DNA of 64,000 nt from Serpens sp035497915 (lineage in GTDB: Bacteria > Pseudomonadota > Gammaproteobacteria > Pseudomonadales > Pseudomonadaceae). The DNA lies in contig NZ_DATJCS010000037.1 of NCBI RefSeq assembly GCF_035497915.1, positions 1 through 64,000 on the forward strand. The letters are read 5' to 3'. Numbering within the stretch: position 1 is the stretch's first letter; each line of letters starts with the position of its first letter. The notes beneath the pieces are model-generated. The model was not told the origin of the DNA and searched no databases. It worked only from the letters and a program-made list of their open reading frames with translations. Shown here in pieces: positions 23,843 through 30,184 of this stretch. The translations under genes and the position numbers were made by a program.

Positions 23843-25554
23843 ACCAGGATTTCCGCCAGGGCCGCGTGCGGCTCGGTGATTTGCTGATCGAGGCCGGGCT
23901 GATCGACGACGCCCAGCTGCAGCGTGCCTTGCAGGAGCAGAAGCGCACCGGCGTGAAGCTCGGCCGCGCTGTGGTCGACCTCGGTTTCATCAGCGAGACG
24001 CGCCTGCTCAAGGCGCTCTCCGAGCAGCTGCGCATCCCGTTCGTCGAGCTGCCGCACTACAAGTTCGACCCGGCCCTGACCCAGAGCCTGCCCGAGGCGG
24101 TGGCGCGGCGTTTCCGGGTGATCGTGCTGTCGCGCCAGGGCGACGGCCTGCTGCTGGGCATGGCCGATCCGCTCAACCTCTATGCGCTGGACGAGGCCGA
24201 GCGCCTGCTGGGCAAGCGTGTCCATCCGGCGGTGGTGCTGGAGGCCGACCTGCTGGCCGCGCTGGACCGCATCTACCGGCGCAGCAGCGAGATCGCCTCG
24301 CTGGCCGGCGAGCTGGACGAGCGCCTGGAGGTAGCCGATTTCGACTTCGGCGGCATCAGCCAGGACAACCAGGACGCCCCGGTGGTGCGCCTGCTGCAGA
24401 CGCTGTTCGAGGACGCGGTGCAGATGAAGGCCTCGGACATCCACATCGAGCCGGACGACAAGGTGCTGCGCCTGCGCCTGCGCATCGATGGCGTGCTCAA
24501 CGAGCAACTGATCAAGGAAACCCGCATCGCCTCGGCGCTGGTCATGCGCCTGAAGATCCTCGCCGGCCTGGACATCTCCGAGAAGCGCCTGCCCCAGGAC
24601 GGCCGCTTCAACATCCGGGTAAAGAACCGCAACCTGGACGTGCGCGTCTCGACCCTGCCGGTGCAGTTCGGCGAATCGGTGGTGCTGCGTCTGCTCGACC
24701 AGAGCGCCGGGGTGTTCAGCCTGGACGGCACCGGCATGCCGGTGGAGATGCTCGAGCGCTTCCGCCAGCTGCTGCGCCGTCCTCACGGGCTGGTGTTGGT
24801 CACCGGCCCGACCGGCTCGGGCAAGACCACCACGCTGTACGCGGGCCTGGCCGAGTTGAACAGCGCCGAAACCAAGATCATCACCGTGGAAGACCCGGTG
24901 GAATACCGCCTGCCGCGCATCAGCCAGGTGCAGGTCAATCCGAAGATCGAGCTGACCTTCGCCCGCGTGCTGCGCGCCGCGCTGCGTCAGGACCCGGACA
25001 TCGTGCTGGTCGGCGAGATCCGCGATGGCGAGACCGCCGAGATCGCCCTGCGCGCCGCGCTGACCGGCCACCTGGTGCTGTCCACCCTGCACACCAACGA
25101 CGCGCTGACCTCGCCGCTGCGCCTGATCGACATGGGCGCCGAGCCGTTCCTGGTCGCCAATGCCCTGAACGCCGTGCTGGCCCAGCGCCTGGTGCGCCGC
25201 GTGTGCGAACACTGCCGCGAGGAGCACGCGCCCGAGGAGCGCGAGCAACGCTGGCTGGAAGTCATCCATGGCCGCCTGCTGAACGGTCGGTGCTTCGTGC
25301 GCGGCCGCGGCTGCCATCACTGCCACAACACCGGCTACCTGGGGCGCATCGGCGTCTACGAACTGCTGGAGGTCAACTCCGCCATGGCCGCCGCGCTGCG
25401 CCGCAACGACCCGCAGGCGTTCGTCGATGCGGCGCGCCGGCAACCCCACTACCGTCCGCTGGCTGCGGTGGCGCTGGACTACGCCCTGGCCGGGCTGACC
25501 AGCGTCGATGAGGTGTTCCGCGTCAGCGCCAGTCTGGTGGAGGAATTCGACTGA
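23839..25554 (+). CDS. mshE: MSHA pilus extension ATPase MshE with c-di-GMP-binding N-domain
   Basis: MshE powers pilus extension. The 571-residue protein begins with two tandem MshEN motifs (RLGDLLIEAGLIDDAQLQRA at 11-30 and KLGRAVVDLGFISETRLLKA at 40-59), the fold that binds cyclic di-GMP in Vibrio MshE. Then come an N2 domain, Walker A GPTGSGKTTT near 322-331, Walker B DIVLVGEIRD near 388-397, and a four-cysteine zinc site (CEHC near 456, CHHC near 491). It overlaps mshL (ATGA) and mshG (one base). The intact motifs suggest that pilus extension responds to cyclic di-GMP. Confidence 0.95.
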   Translation: MNQDFRQGRVRLGDLLIEAGLIDDAQLQRALQEQKRTGVKLGRAVVDLGFISETRLLKALSEQLRIPFVELPHYKFDPALTQSLPEAVARRFRVIVLSRQGDGLLLGMADPLNLYALDEAERLLGKRVHPAVVLEADLLAALDRIYRRSSEIASLAGELDERLEVADFDFGGISQDNQDAPVVRLLQTLFEDAVQMKASDIHIEPDDKVLRLRLRIDGVLNEQLIKETRIASALVMRLKILAGLDISEKRLPQDGRFNIRVKNRNLDVRVSTLPVQFGESVVLRLLDQSAGVFSLDGTGMPVEMLERFRQLLRRPHGLVLVTGPTGSGKTTTLYAGLAELNSAETKIITVEDPVEYRLPRISQVQVNPKIELTFARVLRAALRQDPDIVLVGEIRDGETAEIALRAALTGHLVLSTLHTNDALTSPLRLIDMGAEPFLVANALNAVLAQRLVRRVCEHCREEHAPEEREQRWLEVIHGRLLNGRCFVRGRGCHHCHNTGYLGRIGVYELLEVNSAMAAALRRNDPQAFVDAARRQPHYRPLAAVALDYALAGLTSVDEVFRVSASLVEEFD

Positions 25555-26798
25555 TGGCCGCGTTCCGCTTCACCGGTCGCGACGCCCAGGGCCAGAAGGT
25601 CAGCGGCGTACGCCAGGCGGCGAGCGCCGAAGCGCTGGCCGGCGAGCTGCTGGCCGAGCGCATCACGCCGCTGACCATCGAGGCCCAGGCCGAATCCGCC
25701 GTGGGCGGCGACACCAATCTGCTGCGCCAGCTCAGGCGTCTGCTGGGCCGCGAGCGGGTGTCGCTGGAGGAACTGATCATCTTCTGCCGGCAAATGCACA
25801 GCCTTAGCAAGGCCGGCGTGCCGATCCTGCGCGCCATGGGCGGACTGGCCGATTCCACCCGCAACCCCTTTTTCGGCGAAGTGCTGCGCGCCGTGCGCGC
25901 CGACCTGGAAGCCGGCAACGGCCTGGGTGTGGCGCTGTCCAGCCATCCCAGGGTATTTACGCCGCTGTTCATCAGCATGGTCAGCGTCGGTGAGAACACC
26001 GGCCAGCTGGACCTGGCCTTCAAGCAGCTGGCCGGCTACCTGGACATGGAGCGCGAAACCCGCAAGCGCATCCAGCAGGCCACCCGCTACCCGCTGTTCG
26101 TGCTGCTGGCCATGGGCGTGGCGCTGGTGGTCATCAACCTGCTGGTGATCCCGGCGTTCTCCAAGGTGTTCGCCCAATTCAAGAGCGAGCTGCCACTGCC
26201 CACGCGCATCCTTATCGGCTTTTCCGAGTTCACCCAGCAGTGGTGGTGGCTGATCGCCCTGGTCCTGGCCGGCGGGTTGGTGCTGTTGCTGCGCTGGCTG
26301 CAGACCGAGCCCGGCGCGCGCCTCTGGGACCGCTACAAGCTGCGCCTGCCGATTGTCGGCGGCATCTTCGAGCGCATCGCCCTGGCACGCTTCACCCGCA
26401 CCTTCGCCATGATGTACCGCGCCGGCCTGCCGCTCTTGCAGGCCCTGGCCATCAACAGCAACACCGTGGGCAACCGCCACATCGGCCAGGCCATCCTGGC
26501 CATGCGCGACGGCGTGGAGCGCGGCGAATCCCTGACCCGTGGCGCCGTGGCCAGCGGCCTGTTCACCCCGCTGGTACTGCAGATGCTGGCGGTGGGCGAG
26601 GAGACCGGCGCCCTGGATGACCTGTTCATCGAGGTCGCGGACTTCTACGAGCAGGAGGTCGATTACGACCTCAAGCGCCTGGCCGACTCCATCGAACCGA
26701 TCCTCATCGTCGCCATGGGCGGCATGGTGTTGGTGTTGGCGCTGGGTGTGTTCCTGCCCATGTGGGAACTTTCCGCCGCCACCAAGGGGGTGCGATGA
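25554..26798 (+). CDS. mshG: MSHA pilus platform protein MshG (PilC/GspF family)
   Basis: MshG is the polytopic inner membrane platform turned by MshE. The 414-residue protein has two GspF domains, each with the typical FCRQMHSLSKAGVPILRAM-like and FTRTFAMMYRAGLPLLQAL helices, and three hydrophobic segments (about 180-205, 225-245, 380-405). Its length is normal for the family. It starts within one base of the mshE stop and overlaps mshB. Confidence 0.94.
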   Translation: MAAFRFTGRDAQGQKVSGVRQAASAEALAGELLAERITPLTIEAQAESAVGGDTNLLRQLRRLLGRERVSLEELIIFCRQMHSLSKAGVPILRAMGGLADSTRNPFFGEVLRAVRADLEAGNGLGVALSSHPRVFTPLFISMVSVGENTGQLDLAFKQLAGYLDMERETRKRIQQATRYPLFVLLAMGVALVVINLLVIPAFSKVFAQFKSELPLPTRILIGFSEFTQQWWWLIALVLAGGLVLLLRWLQTEPGARLWDRYKLRLPIVGGIFERIALARFTRTFAMMYRAGLPLLQALAINSNTVGNRHIGQAILAMRDGVERGESLTRGAVASGLFTPLVLQMLAVGEETGALDDLFIEVADFYEQEVDYDLKRLADSIEPILIVAMGGMVLVLALGVFLPMWELSAATKGVR

Positions 26799-27277
26799 GC
26801 CGGGACGCGCAACAGGGCTTCACCCTGCTGGAACTGGTGGTGGTCATCGTCATCGTCGGCCTGCTCGCCGCCGTGGCGCTGCCGCGCCTGATGAGCGCCA
26901 CCGACGATGCCCAGGCCGCCTCGGTCAACGGCACCGCCGGCGCCCTGGCCGCCGGCGTGGCCATGGTGCGCGCCCAGTGGGAACTGAACCGCGCTAGCGG
27001 ACGCGGCGGACTGAACAACGTCGCCGGCTTCGGCGACGGCGACGTGGACGTCAACGAACTGGGCTGGCCGGTGGCGACCGCCTCCGGACCCGGCGCGCAA
27101 GGCTGCGCCGAGCTCTGGCGCGGCGTGCTGCTCGGCTCCGCACCCAGCGTGGCCGTGCGCGGCAGCGCCGCCTATCTCAGCGAATTCGCTGCGCCGCTGT
27201 GCCGCTACCGCTACCAGCGCGACACGCGAAGCATCGAGTACGACACCCGCACCGGCGCGGTTACCGTCGCCGAATGA
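26795..27277 (+). CDS. mshB: MSHA minor pilin MshB
   Basis: The 160-residue protein is a type IV prepilin with an eight-residue leader ending in Gly and then FTLLELVVVIVIVGLLAAVA, including Glu5 of the mature protein. Two cysteines in the C-terminal half (GCAEL, LCRYR) could form the pilin disulfide loop. It overlaps mshG by four bases and precedes mshA, the position of mshB in Vibrio. Function as an initiation or minor pilin is inferred from that. Confidence 0.85.
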   Translation: MSRDAQQGFTLLELVVVIVIVGLLAAVALPRLMSATDDAQAASVNGTAGALAAGVAMVRAQWELNRASGRGGLNNVAGFGDGDVDVNELGWPVATASGPGAQGCAELWRGVLLGSAPSVAVRGSAAYLSEFAAPLCRYRYQRDTRSIEYDTRTGAVTVAE

Positions 27278-27315
27278 CATTTGTTTTTTAAACACACCCA
27301 AAGGGGGAGCTTTAT

Positions 27316-27771
27316 ATGAAGAAGCAACAGAGTGGTTTCACCCTGGTCGAGCTGATCATGGTGATCGTGGTACTAGGCATTCTGGCGGCGTTTGCGTTGC
27401 CGCGGTTTGCGGATTTTGGGGGCCAGGCGCGGGTTGCTGCGGTGGAAGGCGTGGCTGGTAGCCTGCGTTCGGCGGCGGCGATTGCGCATGCTGCGGAGTT
27501 GGCAGGAACTGGCCCGGTAGTTCTGGAAGGGGTAACCATCGCCATGGTCGGTGGCTACCCGGCGGCGACTCGGGCGGGCATCGTTGCTGCTGCACAAGTA
27601 GATGGCGTGGAAGTTTCCGCCGACGCTGCTGGGTCTGCCGGCGTCCTGTATTTCGCACCGAATGGTGGCGAGGCTACCGCTGCGAGTACCTGCAAAGTGA
27701 CCTACACCGCTGCTGATACGAGTACGGATCCCGTTACTCCGGCAAGCATCGCAGTGGACGATGACTGCTAA
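27316..27771 (+). CDS. mshA: MSHA major pilin MshA
   Basis: This 151-residue prepilin has the leader MKKQQSG, cleavage before Phe, Glu5, and a hydrophobic helix FTLVELIMVIVVLGILAAFA. The C-terminal pair TCKV...DDDC can close a disulfide loop. It has a strong Shine-Dalgarno (AGGGGGAG), its own 38-base upstream gap containing a T-run, and less GC-biased codons than its neighbours, as expected for an abundant, surface-exposed protein. It is probably the main fibre subunit. Confidence 0.88.
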   Translation: MKKQQSGFTLVELIMVIVVLGILAAFALPRFADFGGQARVAAVEGVAGSLRSAAAIAHAAELAGTGPVVLEGVTIAMVGGYPAATRAGIVAAAQVDGVEVSADAAGSAGVLYFAPNGGEATAASTCKVTYTAADTSTDPVTPASIAVDDDC

Positions 27772-27787
27772 TTCTTTGGTAGCTGAT

Positions 27788-27860
27788 AGGTGGGCAGCGT
27801 GTTTCTGTCCACCGCGCGGCCGCCACGGTGGCCAAGGCTGCGTCTTGACAACCCCACGTC
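27788..27860. repeat. Palindromic segment upstream of mshC
   Basis: The gap between mshA and mshC contains a GC-rich palindrome (GGCCGCCACGGTGGCC) followed by AAGGCTGCGTCTTGAC. The stretch is similar to the inverted-repeat element in mshO at 28884-28932 (shared GCGGCC, GCCAC, GGCCAAGGC and CTTGAC blocks in the same order). It may be a diverged copy of the same element or a transcript hairpin below the highly expressed mshA. Confidence 0.45.
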
Positions 27861-27873
27861 GGGTTCATGCCTT

Positions 27874-28317
27874 ATGAAGACACAACGCGGTTTCACCCTC
27901 GTCGAACTCATCCTGGTGATGGTCGTCATCGGCATCCTCGCCGCCGTGGCGGGGCCGCGTTTCTTTTCCCGTGATGTCTTCGACGAGCGGGTCTATTTCG
28001 AGGAGGCCCTGGCCGCCGTGCGCTATGCGCAAAAGGTGGCCGTGGCCTCCGGTTGCCCGATTCGGGTCGAGCTGGACAGTGCGGGCTATCGGCTGCTGCA
28101 TCACTCGACCTGCGGCGGCTTGGCGCCTGAGGCGTCGGTCGCCGACCCGGCCGGCGGTCCTTACCAGGCCGGCAACCCACGCAGTGTGTCCGTGGTCCCG
28201 GCGCTGAAGGTGGTCTTCGACGCCCGCGGCGGCACGAGTAAGCAACACAGCACCACCGTCGGGGGCACCTTCATGATGACCGTGCACGAAACGGGCTTTG
28301 TCGAGGTGACGCCATGA
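27874..28317 (+). CDS. mshC: MSHA minor pilin MshC
   Basis: The 147-residue prepilin has the short leader MKTQRG, cleavage before Phe, and FTLVELILVMVVIGILAAVA with Glu5. It carries two cysteines (SGCPIR, STCGG). The Shine-Dalgarno is weak (GGGTT), and a palindromic segment lies between it and mshA. The stop codon overlaps the first possible start of mshD by four bases. The order B-A-C-D-O-P-Q matches Vibrio. Confidence 0.85.
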   Translation: MKTQRGFTLVELILVMVVIGILAAVAGPRFFSRDVFDERVYFEEALAAVRYAQKVAVASGCPIRVELDSAGYRLLHHSTCGGLAPEASVADPAGGPYQAGNPRSVSVVPALKVVFDARGGTSKQHSTTVGGTFMMTVHETGFVEVTP

Positions 28318-28844
28318 GTATGCGCCCCCTGTGGGAGCGGACTTGTCCGCGAGCTGCTGGGTTCGGTGCGCACCGCATCGCGGACAAGTCCGCTCCCACG
28401 GTTCCTTGCGAGCTCCGACCGCCGGTGGCGGGCCCGGGTGCCAGCCATGCGGCCAGCCAGCGCGGCATGACCCTGGTCGAGCTGATCATCACCATCGTCA
28501 TCATCGGCATCGCCGCCACCGCGCTGTTCAGCGCCATGGCCTCGATCACCGCGCGTTCCGCCGATCCCATGCTGCGCCAGCAGAGCCTGGCGATTGCGGA
28601 GGGGTACCTGGAACGGCTCCACCTGACCCCGTACGACCAGTTGATTGACATAGCTCCGGAGCCTCCCAAGGGCCTTGATGACCAGCCGATTGACGAACTG
28701 GATGCCTACCGGGTCCAGGCGCGAATCGAGACGCTTCAGTTGGGCCCGTCCGGCGCCCCTGTGCCCGCAAAGCGCATTCGCGTAACCGTAACCGACCCTG
28801 CACAAGGAACCCTGACCCTCGATGGCTGGCGGACGGATTACTGA
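28314..28844 (+). CDS. mshD: MSHA minor pilin MshD with repeat-derived long leader
   Basis: The pilin part is normal: cleavage after QRG, then MTLVELIITIVIIGIAATAL with Glu5 and a C-terminal domain of about 105 residues. From the ATG that overlaps the mshC stop (28314) the leader would be 51 residues, against 6-12 in most sister genes, because a 69-bp palindromic repeat (28331-28399) is read in frame. A GTG at 28425, 14 codons before the cleavage site, is another possible start but has only a weak Shine-Dalgarno. Which start is used cannot be settled from sequence. The first is given here because of the ATGA overlap. Confidence 0.8.
   Translation: MSMRPLWERTCPRAAGFGAHRIADKSAPTVPCELRPPVAGPGASHAASQRGMTLVELIITIVIIGIAATALFSAMASITARSADPMLRQQSLAIAEGYLERLHLTPYDQLIDIAPEPPKGLDDQPIDELDAYRVQARIETLQLGPSGAPVPAKRIRVTVTDPAQGTLTLDGWRTDY
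28331..28399. repeat. Perfect REP-type inverted repeat inside mshD 5' region
   Basis: A 22-bp arm at 28331-28352 (GTGGGAGCGGACTTGTCCGC plus GA) is matched perfectly by its reverse complement at 28378-28399, around a 25-base loop. This palindrome type (GGGAGCGGACTTGTCCGC) differs from the GTAGGAGCGGCTTCAGCCGC family elsewhere in the window. It lies between the ATG of mshD and its prepilin cleavage site and stays open in the mshD frame. Confidence 0.92.
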
Positions 28845-28845
28845 C

Positions 28846-29814
28846 ATGCGCTCCCCGCACCGCAGGGAGGTCAGCGCTTTCCTGGCCACCAAGCGGCCTT
28901 GCAGCCACCATGGCGGCCAAGGCCATGCCTTGACCTCCCTACGCTCAAGGCAGCGCGGCTTCACACTGGTCGAACTGGTGTTGGTCATCGCCCTGGCTGG
29001 GGTGGTGGCGGTGCTGATCTCTACCGTGCTGTCGCGCCCGTTGCAGGGCTTTGTCGATCAGAGCCGCCGGGCGGAACTGACCGATCAGGCGGCCACCGCG
29101 CTGAACCGCATGGCCAGGGATATTCGCGGGGCCGTGCCCAACTCGGTGCGTACCCGGGGGGCATGTAATGCCCAATTCGGCTGTTCCACGCTTGAGCTGC
29201 TGTCAATCAGCGAAGGCGGCCGTTATCAGCCCAACCAGCTGCAACCGGATGGTCCACGTTTCGATCCGCCGCGTTTGGGGGATTGCACGACCATGCCCGA
29301 CAAGAAATGCGTTCTGGAACTGCCGGGGGCACCGATCAGTATTGCTGACGCCAGATGGCTGATCATTTACAACACAAACCCAGATGAGATCTGGGGTACA
29401 CCACTGCCCAATCCGGGGAGCATTCTGGATATCACCGGCAGAAAACCGGAGCTGGTTCCCGCCTCAGCTGATGGGGCTCAGCCGCAACAGCTTCGTTTCG
29501 ACAATGCCGTGACAGCGCCTTTCAGTTTCCGCTATGCCTCACCGCAAAAGCGGTTCTTTCTGGCCGACAGGGTTGTGGGTTATCAATGCAATGGCCGCCG
29601 GCTGACACGCGGTGAGTTTTCCAGCCTGTCGAATGGCTACGACTATTCCGGCCAGCCGCTGCTGGCCGACCATGTGGATTGCGCCAGAAGTGGCTTTACC
29701 TATCAGCCTGGCAGCCACGCCCGTAACGCTCTTGTCACCTTGCGGCTGTCCCTGACGCGCGACGGTGAAACCATCAGCCTCGTACAGCAGGTCCACGTCG
29801 ACAATGCCCCCTGA
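28846..29814 (+). CDS. mshO: MSHA biogenesis/minor pilin MshO
   Basis: This protein is a larger pilin-like subunit (284 residues after cleavage): QRG, then FTLVELVLVIALAGVVAVLI with Glu5, and a globular domain of about 260 residues with several cysteines (GACNAQFGC, GDCTTMPDKKC, YQCNG, VDCARSG). From the ATG at 28846 the leader is 38 residues, again unusually long, because a perfect inverted repeat (28864-28940) lies within it. A TTG about ten codons before the cleavage site could be an alternative start. It begins two bases after the mshD stop. Confidence 0.82.
   Translation: MRSPHRREVSAFLATKRPCSHHGGQGHALTSLRSRQRGFTLVELVLVIALAGVVAVLISTVLSRPLQGFVDQSRRAELTDQAATALNRMARDIRGAVPNSVRTRGACNAQFGCSTLELLSISEGGRYQPNQLQPDGPRFDPPRLGDCTTMPDKKCVLELPGAPISIADARWLIIYNTNPDEIWGTPLPNPGSILDITGRKPELVPASADGAQPQQLRFDNAVTAPFSFRYASPQKRFFLADRVVGYQCNGRRLTRGEFSSLSNGYDYSGQPLLADHVDCARSGFTYQPGSHARNALVTLRLSLTRDGETISLVQQVHVDNAP
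28864..28940. repeat. Nested inverted repeat inside mshO leader region
   Basis: AGGGAGGTCA (28864-28873) and TGACCTCCCT (28931-28940) are perfect inverted ends of a 77-bp segment. Inside it, GGCCTTG (28895-28901) pairs with CAAGGCC (28918-28924) around GCCACCATGGCGGC. The whole can fold as a nested hairpin. It is read through in the mshO frame between the ATG and the prepilin cleavage site. Confidence 0.8.
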
Positions 29815-30181
29815 ACTTGCTTCAAGTCGCCAGCGCGGCTTCGGCCTGGTCGCCGCGCTGTTTCTGATCCTCGTCATTGCCGGCGTGGTCGCCGCCATGG
29901 CCCGCCTGGCTGCGACCCAGCACAGCACCAGCAGCCTGGCGCTGCAGCAGGCCCGCGCCTACCAGGCGGCACGGGCGGGGCTGGAGTGGGGGATGTATCG
30001 GGTGCTTGTTGATAACGCCTGCCCGGCGAGCGAGTCCTTCAACGTGCTGGAGTTCGCTGTGACAGTGGTCTGTCAGGACGATGGGCCGACTATCCACGTA
30101 GTGGAATCCGAAGCGCAATGGGGGCAGCCAGGTGGGCCGGATCATGTATATCGGCGTGTCTCGGCGCTGGTTGGGGAGTAA
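29804..30181 (+). CDS. mshP: MSHA biogenesis protein MshP (tip-type minor pilin)
   Basis: The 125-residue protein has a 12-residue leader ending SRQRG, then FGLVAALFLILVIAGVVAAM. Position 5 of the mature part is Ala, not Glu, the same exception found in GspK/PilX-like tip pilins. Cysteines in NACPAS and VVCQDD may form a loop. It overlaps mshO by 11 bases and stops three bases before mshQ. Confidence 0.83.
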   Translation: MPPELASSRQRGFGLVAALFLILVIAGVVAAMARLAATQHSTSSLALQQARAYQAARAGLEWGMYRVLVDNACPASESFNVLEFAVTVVCQDDGPTIHVVESEAQWGQPGGPDHVYRRVSALVGE

Positions 30182-30184
30182 GGG

